A DNA stretch of 64,000 nucleotides, from assembly GCF_000001735.4 (NCBI RefSeq), contig NC_003076.8, positions 15,379,835 through 15,443,834 of the forward strand, written 5' to 3'. Below are positions 36,184-46,975 of this stretch, piece by piece. Origin of the DNA: Arabidopsis thaliana (Eukaryota > Streptophyta > Magnoliopsida > Brassicales > Brassicaceae). Under the pieces are notes generated by a model. That model was not told the origin of the DNA. It did no database searches and worked only from the letters and a program-made list of their open reading frames with translations. Both the position numbers and the translations under genes were made by a program. Each line of letters starts with the position of its first letter. Within the stretch, counting starts at the first letter, position 1.

Positions 36184-37419
36184 CTACCATGTGTCAAGAG
36201 CAAAGCAGAGGACTCCACGGCACCTGAAAGTCCAAAGACCGATATTGTCGCCGGCTTTTAAGCTGTTACCTTTGACGACATCATTCCAGTCCCAATTCAA
36301 AATGTAATTCAAGGTTCCATGTCCAGAGTCCTTCTCCATCCCCCATATCTTGAAACGCAAACCCCACATTTTAAATCTTTGGTTCACAAGAATCGTTCCC
36401 GCACCAATATCTTCGTCGTCTTTGTCTTCGTCTTCCTGCTTGGCTTGACACACAAGAATCGTTCCCACACTAATATCTTCGTCGTCTTTGTCTTTGTCTT
36501 CCTGCATGGCTCGACACTCCTCTGGCGTCAAGAAGTCGTTTCTGATTAGCTTCTGGAATGGGATTAAGAGACGGCTGAGGTTAGAGTTGACATCACTCTT
36601 GAACAGAGTCCTTTCAAAGATCAGCTTCGGGGTTTCAGCATCAGCGTTCATGTGTCCCATCGCTTGGAAAACCCACTCAGGCGTCTCTGTAGACAACCTT
36701 GGCAAAGGAGAAACCTTTACTTTCTTGACTTTACCACTCTTCCTCTGTTCCACGGCACGCCTCTTGCGACTTGTGTCGTTCTCCGTTAGGCATGAAGACG
36801 GAGAAGAAGATTGGTAATTAGGGTTTGGTAGAACTTTCGTCTCTGTCTTCTCTGACTCAACCGTGTTGTAATCCAAGAATAACGAAGCCTCATAACAACG
36901 AAGGTTTAAGAACGATGAAGAAGATGAAGCCCCATTGAGAGTTTCAAACTTTTGTTGTTGTTGGCTGTGTCCTACAAATTTCATCAGGTTCTTCTCGAAA
37001 AGTCTCTTCTCGCTGTCTTCGTCCGCTTCCTCCTCTTCTTCCCATATAATCCTGGATTTGCCTTTCTTCACACGTTGTTCTTCATCACACACCAAACGCT
37101 CAATAAAACTAGGGTTTTGTTTGGTTTCAGTCTCGTAATCAATGGGGATTTGGTTAAGATCAGGAAGCGACGAAGAAGAAGTAGAAACACCATTAGGTTT
37201 TTGTTGTCTCTTTACCAAAGACGACCTTTTTTTCCTCGGGACATGAGATAAGAATCTCTTCTCGCTATCGTCTTCTTCAGAGACAGTCTTCTTCTGACTC
37301 TTTGAATCTTCTCTTTTCTCTGCAAGTAGACGACGACGTTGTTCTTCTTCCTCCGCAGCCATAACCACAGTTTCCGCCAGTAAACACAGCCTCGACCACA
37401 TATCCTTCCCTGAATCCAT
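36184..37419 (-). CDS. B3 domain (DUF313-type) protein, second copy
   Basis: Single exon, 411 residues from the first ATG at 37419 ([19 protein letters not shown]). Tandem paralogue of the gene at 32034-33128 and recalled as At5g38500. It has the same order: charged N-terminus, NLS-like [19 protein letters not shown], conserved [20 protein letters not shown], then [16 protein letters not shown] and the C-terminal B3-like domain [20 protein letters not shown]. It is longer than the other copy because of insertions in the acidic N-terminal part and a 66-bp in-frame tandem duplication in the B3 region at 36385-36516. Likely nuclear; no targets can be inferred. Confidence 0.9.
36385..36516 (-). 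repeat. 66-bp in-frame tandem duplication inside the second B3 gene
   Basis: Plus-strand cacaagaatcgttccc occurs at 36385 and again at 36451, exactly 66 bp (22 codons) apart. The duplicated peptide is [14 protein letters not shown] followed by [14 protein letters not shown]. The other B3 gene has one copy. Confidence 0.9.
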
Positions 37420-37761
37420 TGTGATTGAACAAAAAAAACTCAAAAGTTCTTAGAATGATGACGTAAGGATCAAGGAGATTAGAGTTATAGAGAGAGGCTA
37501 AGCGAGAACGAGAATTAAAACTGCCTTCTGTTGCCTTATATACTTACATTAGGTTCTAGGTCTTTTTGTTTTTTCCATTTTTTTTGTGTTTAGTGGTTTG
37601 ATTACTGTGATTAGCAACTAATTATTGTGATTAGCAACTAATTATAGCCGTTGTGATCAAGTTAACATTGTAATTAACATTGTAATTATGAAGTAATATT
37701 GTAATTATGAAGTAACTGAGAAGTTTCGTTTCTTTTTTTTTGTATTTAATTTTATTATTTG

Positions 37762-37783
37762 ATATATATATATATATATATAT
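37762..37783. repeat. (AT)n microsatellite
   Basis: Eleven AT units in the spacer between the second B3 gene and RBL9. Confidence 0.9.
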
Positions 37784-38004
37784 TGTTAACTTGATTTCAG
37801 TTAAATACAAAAACTGAAGGTATATTATTAAACAAAATGTGAGAAGAATTCAATATAATAGTTTTTCTCATTTTCCTATACCATAAACCAAAAGAAGTAA
37901 AGAACTCTCTCTCGTTTACCAATACTCAAATTCATCTTTTCCACTACATAAACACACACAAACACAAGCCTTATTATATAGTTTGATGTCTTGATGATGA
38001 TACA

Positions 38005-40168
38005 CTAAATGAGAGAATACACAACATCATCGTACGTTGGGAAGTCCAATGGACCGTCCCCAATCAGTAGCAGAGAAGTCACAATAACCGCGACGAAGAT
38101 TGTGAAAAGCAGAAACGATTTACACGGGTCAGCGCTGTTTTGTTTCTCTGGTCCAACCGTCACAATCCCTTCTTGCCTTTCACTTCCGCCGCTACCAAGT
38201 TGTAGCACCGGACAAGTGAAAAACCCGTATACAATCCCTGCTATAAGTGCTCCCAGATTTGTCCTGTCATGACTTATTGGTTAGAAGAAAAACACAATAT
38301 CCTTGGTTAACATGTTATTGCTTACGTATAGTCTATGTTGTAGATCTTTGGTCGATTGAATAAAGTAAGAGTTAAGCAGTTTGAAACCTATCAATCTTGT
38401 TTATGATCCATTGATCCTACTACTTATCAAACCAAAGATCATAGGACAATTCAAAGAACCATATGTGCAGATGGGTGTCATGATTCTTTATAATGAACTG
38501 AACCTAAGAAGAGGCTGCTTACGTAGAAACAACTAGCTGAAGAAATAATAAAGAATGCTGAACAAGAAACAACTAGCTGAAGAAATATTGATGGATATTG
38601 GAAACTTACCAGTCATCAATTGGACCGAAATGGCTTAATATGAGACCAAATCCTGTCATTATAATGGCCTTCTGAAACAAGTCCTCATATTCGTTGCTTT
38701 TGATCATCTCTTTGTTCTGATTTTGGTCAACGAGCCAAGCTCCTATTAACGCAAATGCTGGTCCCTGCACCCACCCATATACACGAAGACGATTGAGAAC
38801 AGAATGTATGGTGCAGTTTGGTAATATCACATGGGAAAGATTAGTGAAACTTACAGTTCCTCCAACTGTAGGATCTGCTGTATGCAGAAAGCTCATGAAA
38901 TTTCCAGAGACTCCTCCGAGAATGTAAATGAGACAAAACGTGAATAATCCATAGTCACGGCAGACTTTTGGTCCAAAAGTAAGCAGAGCCCAGGAGCTAA
39001 GGGCTACATGAGGAATTCCAGAGTGCTGCAGATGTAAAATGGAAGTGTTTCATTGACGAAAAGGGGATATTACATGAAACCAAGTCATCAAGAGTGCTAA
39101 ATGTGACATGCAAAAAGATGCAACGGAATGAGGAACTAAAGCAATATATACTTATGATATTAACAATGTTGTTGTCAGGTATTTAAAATCTCTAGCTGTT
39201 TTGGTCAAGTGTGTTTTTAAAACAGTAAAGAATGGGAACACAGACCCAATTTGTTGGTCTTGTACCAGAAACATGGGTGTGACCAGCCTCCACCATTCTC
39301 CAGCAAGGATTAGATCATTTATCTTTGCTCCATATAACAAAGGGAGTGATAAGAGTCCCATATTGTTGTTCCTAACTGGCGCTGCCGCCTCAAACAAGCA
39401 GACACCAACATTGATGGATGCTAATATGCTCCTGCAATTTTAATGGAGAGAAATATATTTCTAAGCATCAATAAGAAGAACATGTGTGGCATTGCATCTA
39501 AAACGAACAAGAAGTGATTAAGAGTTTTTACACAGCATAGAAGTTCAATGTATCTTCTGCTTGATCTTCATCATCAAACTGCTGGAAAGGACTATTATTG
39601 TTTTCAATACCAGTCTTTCTCAATTTGCTTGCTACTGAACCGCCTTCTGATTTTACCACGTCCAAGGTGGACGAGACTAAACCTTTAGATTTTGCATCTG
39701 ACAAACAGCAAAATAAGTGAACATTAACAAGAGGAAAAAGCCAGAAAAATCAAGCAACAAGACACCAAAAACAAGAATACCTTTTTGGAGTTTGTCAAGA
39801 TAAGCACTCAAAGAATCCAACTCTTCATTCACATTGAGTTCAGCTTTGCGATCAATATCATCTCCTGTTGAGATAGAAGGCTTCTCATCATCGTTTTGAA
39901 GTTTCCCAAAGTAAGAATCCAACAGTTTAAGTCTCTGTTTGGTAATCTTGTTCTCTGATGACGCTCTAACTAAACATAACCTTCTTCTTGGTGAACGACA
40001 ATACGGGATTGATTTCATATAACTCTTCATCCTACAATCCCTGCCAAGCGTGGTTGCTTCAGCCATTGTTCTATGTTTCAGACCAGACGAAAAACGTCTT
40101 AAACCATTTGAATCAAACAATACTTCTCCTTTACAAGGGACTTCATGGTGAAGAGGAAACAGTGCCAT
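38005..40168 (-). CDS. RBL9: Rhomboid-like protein RBL9, probably catalytically inactive, plastid
   Basis: Polytopic membrane protein of the rhomboid family. Exons: 40168-39781, 39697-39532, 39431-39266, 39025-38855, 38764-38610 and 38263-38005; 434 residues in frame. The N-terminal 70 residues are Arg/Ser-rich and nearly acid-free, consistent with a chloroplast transit peptide. A charged coil region follows, then the rhomboid core: GEWWRLVTPMFL (the WR motif), HSGIPHVALSSWAL, YILGGVSGNFMSFL and VGGTGPAFALIGAW. The catalytic Ser of GxSG is Thr297 here, and the His expected in the last core helix is Asn351 (WTNLGALIAG). So it is a pseudoprotease by sequence. The C-terminus adds one more membrane span. 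I recall the gene as At5g38510. Confidence 0.92.
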
Positions 40169-40177
40169 CTTCAGGTC

Positions 40178-40616
40178 CTGTCCATTTCAGAGAAACATGT
40201 CATCATCAAATCTCATCATTCACCACCAAACCCCAAAGAAGATTATACAAAAACATGTGAATGATTTTGATAAAAACACAAACTTTAGAGACGCACTTAA
40301 CAAGTTAGTCCTAAGATAATCAAAGAAGCTATTTGGGATTAAACCCATTTCACAACCGAAAAGAACAAACAGAGATACGATTCACGAAAAGCTTTAAATT
40401 AAGTAATCTCATTGAGGCATTTAACCAAACAACAAAAGGGCATAACGTTTTCAAGAATCCAATAACGAAACGAGTATCAAAATCACTTCTTTGAAGTGAG
40501 ACATTTGTCTTCTTCCTCACCGTTTGCGTGAGACTTTTCAATTTACGAAGTACAGAGACGAGTATCAACACAATTGGGAAGAAGAATTAGAATTTGAGAA
40601 AGTGATAAGATTTTAC
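40178..40616 (-). other. Intron in the RBL9 5' UTR
   Basis: On the minus strand the donor is TTCAAAG|GTAAAATC at 40616 and the acceptor AAATGGACAG at 40178, nine bases before the start codon. No longer ORF uses this region. Confidence 0.6.
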
Positions 40617-41321
40617 CTTTGAACGAAGAAACCTGATCCTAATCTTGAAGATTGAAGATTTGTGGTTGCGAGGATTAGGAAAAATTGGAGTTCGAATAAC
40701 GAAGCAGTGACTTGTGAAAATTACGTTTAGGAACAGAACATAAAGCGACTAAGGAAACAATATTTTTTATTTAATGGTTCAAATTTCGTCGTGTTGGATA
40801 TTTTATTGTTGACAAAACAAAAGAAGAGATATTTTATTCTTGAACATTACTGACTCACAAGTACAACTCAAGAATTGACCATTTTATTTGCTTTTTCTTT
40901 TCTGTTTTTGATCAAATTGGTTTGCTTTTTCTAATTTAATGTTCTGATGAATATGAATAGCATAAATATTTTTTTTTGACTAAGGGCTTGACTCGTTTAA
41001 ACGCAGCGGATACGGTTGTTGTTGCGAGAGTTTGCTTTATCCCTGTGATTTAATTTATAAACTTCAAATCTACCAATATTTTAGTATGCAAAATGTTATT
41101 GTGCAACATACAATAATATGATGGTACGAACCTTTTGGGAAGTGGATGGAAAAAATACAGACTAACAATAAATTTAGGATGGTACGAAGTTGTATGCTCA
41201 ATTACATATTACTAGTGAAATTTTTTAATCTATATTAATGCATATTAGTCCGCAATAGTGAATGATGAATTAAATACGGACTGATTCGATTTCAGTCAGA
41301 TTTGCATCATACTACACAACT

Positions 41322-41419
41322 ATTTATATTTTAGATTTGGTTAACCAACTTATAAAAACTTTAAATACTACACAACCATTTGTTTTTTAGATTTGGTTAA
41401 CCAACTTATAAAAACTTAA
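41322..41419. repeat. 56-bp tandem duplication in the RBL9/CLD1 intergenic region
   Basis: agatttggttaaccaactta starts at 41333 and again at 41389 with flanking tacacaac and ataaaaactt also repeated: two units of 56 bp. Confidence 0.85.
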
Positions 41420-41770
41420 TTTATATAATCTTGTTGGTTTTTGTTAATTTTCACATAGTTGTCCAATTGTTCCCACACATCTCAGTATTGATATCCATCT
41501 TCTTATCTTCGTTAACCACCTACCAAATGTCACGTGGACGCTCCATTTCGGTTTCTATCCGGATTCGCGGTGGATTCTCCTCCCACCCCAATCATCGGTT
41601 CATTTCAGCATTTGGTTATATCCAAATTATTTTAACCGGTTTATACCGAAACTACTCGAACCAGACAATCTTTGATTGGTAGAAAGAGAGCCACGTAGGA
41701 TTATCTCTTCTAATGGCAAATTAACCAAAAACGTAACTGAAGATCAAAAGAGAAAGAGAGAAAAAAGACG

Positions 41771-43400
41771 ATGAGAGCTCTAACATGGACGGCAATGTCG
41801 CCGCCGGTGATGTCACGGACGGCGACTTCTACGGTTAACTTACGACGTATCAGCCTACGGAGAGATCGCGTCTGTGTTAGAGCCACGGCTTCGTCTAGCG
41901 CCACGGTTTCCGGCGGAGGAGTAGTAGAGGCGGTAGAATTGGCAGAGATAGGAGAAAGAAGCAAGAAATGGAAGTGGAAAGGAGAATATTCTGTTAACTA
42001 CTTTGTCAAAGATTCGCCGGAGGAAGTTACTCCGGCGAGTCAAACTGTTCTTTTGGTTCATGGCTTTGGTGCTTCTATTCCTCACTGGCGAAGGTATTAA
42101 TCATTCATCATTCATGTTTTAAGAGTAAATGTATGAATCTTGTTGAGATAGTGTTTTTTTTTAGTTAAGTATCAATAAATTGTTGTATGTGGAAGATTTT
42201 TATGTATAGGCATTGCTTTTAACAAGAACGAATGAAACTACTTTTGCAGGAACATAAATGCTTTGTCTAAAAACCATACAGTGTATGCAATTGATCTTCT
42301 CGGGTTTGGTGCTTCGGATAAGCCACCTGGTTTTAGCTATACCATGGAGTCATGGGCTGAGGTAAACAATCTTTGAAATACTCTGGCATGTTTTTGTTGT
42401 TTAAAGAAGTGTTTTGGTTTGGTTTGGTTTGATTTGATTTATTTTGGTGTAGTTGATACTCAACTTCTTGGAGGAAGTGGTTCAGAAACCGACTATTTTG
42501 ATTGGAAACTCTGTTGGAAGCCTTGCTTGTGTCATCGCTGCCTCAGGTCTAAACCCTTTTCACTATTTGAGTTTGTTTCTACGTCTAATGATATAAACTT
42601 CGATTACTTGAGCTAAAGATGTCACAAGTATATGAATCTTAGGTACTAAGTTTCTCATATATTTGGAAAAAAAAACAGAATCACGAGGAGATCTGGTCAA
42701 AGGTCTTGTTCTATTGAATTGTGCTGGTGGTATGAACAACAAAGCTGTCTTTGATGACTGGAGAATCAAGCTACTGATGCCTTTACTCTTACTTATCGAC
42801 TTCTTACTCAAGCAAAGAGGAATTGCTTCTGCACTCTTCAACCGTGTTAAAGACAGGTATGTCCTTATTCACTTTTTCCCTGACTTTGAAACGATTTATT
42901 CGAGAGCTCTAACGCATTGACGAATATACGAAACGCAGGGAAAATCTGAAGAACATCTTGACAAATGTTTACGGGAACAAGGACAATGTAGATGACACCC
43001 TTGTAGAGGTATTGTCATTATTACTCACTCTCAATGACAAAGAACAATGAAAGTTTTATTCACTTTTTATGTGAAAATGTTATGTTAGATCATTGCTGGA
43101 CCAGCAAATACCGAAGGTGCACTAGATGCTTTTGTTTCAATCTTAACGGGTCCTCCTGGACCAAATCCGATTAAGCTGATACCGGAAATAACCAAACCGG
43201 TTCTTGTCTTATGGGGAGATCAAGATGGACTAACCCCTCTTGATGGTCCAGTAGGTAAGTACTTCACTTCCCTTCCGGATCAGTTACCTAACTTCAACCT
43301 CTATGTTCTACAAGGCGTTGGACATTGCCCGCAAGATGATCGTCCGGATCTTGTCCATGAGCGTCTCCTTCCATGGCTGGCTCAACTTTCTTCCACCTAG
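41771..43400 (+). CDS. CLD1: Chlorophyll dephytylase CLD1, alpha/beta hydrolase, chloroplast
   Basis: Removes the phytol tail from chlorophyll during thylakoid chlorophyll turnover. Exons: 41771-42093, 42250-42361, 42453-42546, 42679-42856, 42939-43008 and 43089-43400; 362 residues in frame. The N-terminal region rich in Arg, Ser and Thr (MRALTWTAMSPPVMSRTATS) fits a transit peptide. The hydrolase fold shows LLVHGFGASIPHWRR (oxyanion loop), the nucleophile elbow GNSVGS with Ser165, an acid Asp305 in WGDQDGLTP and His338 in GVGHCPQDD. The name is from my recollection that At5g38520 is CLD1; the hydrolase assignment itself is certain. It lies divergent to RBL9 with about 1.1 kb between the transcribed parts. 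Confidence 0.93.
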
Positions 43401-44262
43401 TTTCGATTTGTTTAGCCGTGTACACTTGTTTATAAATGTAAAACAAATCTATCTAATTGGAAAAAGACAGATTCAAAATGATATTTCTTGACACATTTTG
43501 TGGTGTCTGAATGTAAGTTGTAAAGAAGTCATGGTGGTAGTAACTTGGTAAAGGAGTTTGTTTTTGGAATAAACGCAAATTACATGGTTTGTAACTGAAT
43601 ACCAAATGTCAAAGCCAAAAATATACTAAACTAAAAGATAGGCTTATTTAGTCAAAGCTCAATGCTATTGACTTGGTAGTCATTTTTGGTAAAAGAATCG
43701 TTACAAATGTAGAAAGTGACTAGTTAGGTTGATGAATGATTGATGGTCCTATACAATTGATAATTTGCTACTTTTGTTGGTAGGCAAGTAAAAGACACTT
43801 AATGAGCTGCTAGAAGCTATTTTTGGCCACAAAATCTACAAATTTGTTTGGTTGTTGAATCTTTAAAAGGACATTCATGCTGCAATATCATCAACATAGT
43901 GAAGATGATAATTTTCAAACTTGAAATTCAAAAGTGTATATATATGAATATGATGATTGAATATTGATTATCAGTGTGAATGAAAAACCATTGTTATAAA
44001 TTTTCAGTTTTCATCAAAAAAATGATGCCAAAGAAGAAGAGTAAACAAAACAAGACAAAAAGAGTTAAATGGAGTGGTCCAATAAAAATAAAAATAAAGA
44101 AGACAAAACAAATTTGTATTAAAATGGTTAGATGTCGTTGGGTGCCGGGAAGTCTTCGTTGGAGTCTATTATTTAAATGCTTCACCGATCTCTCATTACT
44201 CTCTAGTCAATATCCCAAAATCCCTAATTCATATCTTTGAAACTGATAAAGATAACAAAGAA
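43401..44262. other. Spacer between CLD1 and the tryptophan synthase gene
   Basis: CLD1 3' flank and the TSB promoter. Short ORFs at 43980-44240 are lysine-rich low-complexity and not supported. There is no clear TATA box beyond tatatatgaa near 43939. Confidence 0.5.
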
Positions 44263-46460
44263 ATGGCCTCTCAATTGCTTTTACCTCCAAACCAATTCAC
44301 TAAATCAGTCTCACCTCAAGTTTTCATTACTGGTAAGTTCACTGTTGATCTCTTGATTCTTTTGTCAAAACTTTATTCTTGATTTGATTGCTTCAAAGTT
44401 GAATATTTGATGTCTTGTGTGTTTTATTTTGATTTGATTAGGTGATTGTCAAGGATTTAGTGACTTAACTCTGAAAAGAAAATCAAACCAAGCTACAAGA
44501 GTTTCAAATGGATCTAGCTTAAGAGTAAAAGCAGCTTTGAGATCTACTCACAACAAATCAGTGGTTGAGATTCCAAAACAATGGTATAATCTTGTTGCTG
44601 ATCTTTCAGTCAAGCCTCCTCCACCGTTGCATCCAAAGACTTTCGAACCGATAAAACCCGAAGATTTGGCTCATCTTTTCCCCAATGAGTTGATTAAACA
44701 AGAAGCTACACAAGAGAGGTTTATTGATATCCCTGAGGAAGTTCTTGAAATCTATAAGCTTTGGCGTCCAACTCCTCTAATCAGGTTCTTGATTTTTTTA
44801 TTTAGTTTTCTTATTTTGATTGTTTTTTTGTGTGTTTTCTTTTATATTTATAATTTAGCCATAGATGATTTAAAGATAATAAAAAGGATTTGTTTCTGTT
44901 TTTCATAATCAAGATTTTGAATATTAGCTGAAGTGTCATCAGTCTTAGTATTAGTTTAGCCAAATTTCATATCAGATTATTTATTTTGCTTTGATTATAG
45001 AGCAAAGAGATTAGAGAAGCTTCTTCAAACACCGGCAAGGATTTACTTCAAGTATGAAGGTGGTAGCCCAGCTGGTTCACACAAACCAAACACAGCGGTT
45101 CCACAAGCTTATTACAATGCGAAAGAAGGCGTCAAGAACGTTGTGACGGAAACCGGTGCTGGTCAATGGGGAAGTTCTTTAGCCTTTGCTTCTAGTCTAT
45201 TTGGTCTCGACTGCGAAGTAAGCATAAATATTAGAATTTTGCTTTGGTATCTTGAAAAATGTAATGTTTTGATTATAAGTGACATTGTTTCTTTTATACT
45301 TTTCAAAACATTATAGGTATGGCAAGTAGCCAACTCTTACCATACAAAGCCATATCGCCGGTTAATGATGCAAACTTGGGGTGCAAAGGTTCATCCGTCG
45401 CCATCGGATCTCACTGAGGCGGGTAGAAGAATCCTCGAATCCGATCCATCAAGTCCGGGAAGTTTAGGCATTGCGATATCAGAAGCGGTTGAAGTTGCAG
45501 CGAGAAACGAGGATACAAAATACTGCCTAGGGAGTGTATTGAACCATGTGTTGTTACACCAAACAATTATTGGAGAAGAATGCATTCAACAAATGGAGAA
45601 TTTTGGTGAAACACCTGACCTGATCATAGGGTGTACTGGTGGAGGATCAAATTTTGCTGGTTTGAGTTTTCCTTTTATCCGGGAGAAACTCAAAGGCAAA
45701 ATCAACCCTGTTATAAGAGCGGTTGAGCCATCTGCTTGTCCTTCCTTGACCAAAGGGGTTTATGCTTATGATTTTGGCGATACGGCTGGATTGACTCCTT
45801 TGATGAAGATGCATACTTTGGGACATGACTTCATTCCTGATCCTATCCATGCCGGTAATAAAATAAGCTTTAAACTAACTATCTTAAACAAAACGCTTCT
45901 TGATTCTCAATATTCTGTTTTCTTGATTTCTTGGATCTTTGGTTCTTGATTCTTGAAACCTGAATCTTTTATTTTTGGCTTAATTTTGTTGTATTATACG
46001 TCTATGGTTGTTGGCAGGTGGATTAAGGTACCATGGGATGGCACCATTGATCTCACATGTTTATGAACAAGGATTCATGGAAGCAATTTCAATTCCTCAA
46101 ATTGAGTGTTTCCAAGGTGGTTCTTCGATCGCTGAAATTCCTCAAATCTCATTTAACTTTTGCATTTGATTGTAATACAAACTTTTCATGTTTAATTGTC
46201 TTTCAGGTGCTATTCAGTTTGCAAGAACAGAAGGGATCATACCCGCACCAGAACCGACCCACGCCATTGCTGCAACCATAAGAGAGGCTCTCCGATGTAA
46301 AGAGACGGGAGAAGCAAAAGTGATACTAATGGCGATGTGTGGACATGGCCATTTCGACCTTACTTCTTACGACAAGTATTTAAAAGGCGAGTTGGTGGAT
46401 TTATCATTCAGCGAAGAGAAGATACGAGAGTCTTTGTCCAAGGTTCCTCATGTTGTTTAA
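44263..46460 (+). CDS. TSBtype2: Tryptophan synthase beta chain type 2 (TrpB2-like)
   Basis: PLP enzyme that condenses indole with serine to tryptophan; type 2 enzymes resemble archaeal TrpB2 rather than the main plastid TSB1/TSB2. Exons: 44263-44332, 44442-44784, 45001-45217, 45317-45854, 46018-46116 and 46207-46460; 506 residues in frame. The N-terminal 45 residues are Ser/Lys/Arg-rich and could target the plastid, although published localisation may differ. Key parts: [25 protein letters not shown] with the Schiff-base Lys166, [15 protein letters not shown], and the PLP phosphate loop [18 protein letters not shown] and the long N-terminal extension are typical of TrpB2. I recall the gene as At5g38530. 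Confidence 0.94.
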
Positions 46461-46975
46461 GCTCGAATGGCCCCATAACCACGGGAAACCAATGTCCCAT
46501 GTTCCAAACTAGACGTGAGACAGAAGTTAGGTTTAATCTTGGCTTTTGAAATGAAGAGTGAGAGAGAGGACAACTTCAAAACATGAACAAAATTATCTCT
46601 TGAAATAAGAATAAAAAAGGCATTTACAGAAACACCACATTTTGGGGTTAGGTCTCTATTTTTCACTCTATATATGGAGAAATCTTTGCAAGATATGAAG
46701 CTCGACGATAAGTCGATGATGAACCTTTAATTCTTCCAAAACCATCAACACTTGCTGAAGAAGCATCAGAACTTAAGTTTTAGAAAACAAAATTATATTA
46801 CGTGATAGTACTGTCGAAAGACATACAACATAGGAAGACGCAACACGTAGAAGTGAGTTGAAGATGCGATGTCATTAAAACATGACTTATAACATGAGAT
46901 TATCGGAAGACACACACGCCACACATTAAAATGAGAAAACACATGTAGTAGAGTAAAAAAAAGGGTACGAGATCC
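46461..46975. other. Convergent spacer between TSBtype2 and the first jacalin gene
   Basis: Holds both 3' UTRs. From about 46741 it matches the 3' flank of the second jacalin gene (53010 on: tcaacacttgctga, gatgtcattaaaacatgact), which marks the left end of the lectin duplication unit. Confidence 0.55.

Larger units (their letters stand above)
35668..37665. repeat. Tandem duplication unit B (copied GRF3 3' flank plus B3 gene)
   Basis: Partner of 31500-33365. The left end (35668-35800) still carries the GRF3 3' UTR words aatctgagtga, ctcctttag-ttcctca and taatgaaatcaaaactt although no 14-3-3 exons precede it. The right end stops matching after tagccgttgtgatcaagt, where a small local repeat of ttgtgattagcaactaatta occurs. 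Confidence 0.85.

Noticed and set aside
43980-44240. Lysine-rich 86-residue plus-strand frame upstream of TSBtype2
   Set aside because: Low complexity (aaaataaaaataaag runs) in the TSBtype2 promoter; the opposite strand also has a chance open frame there.
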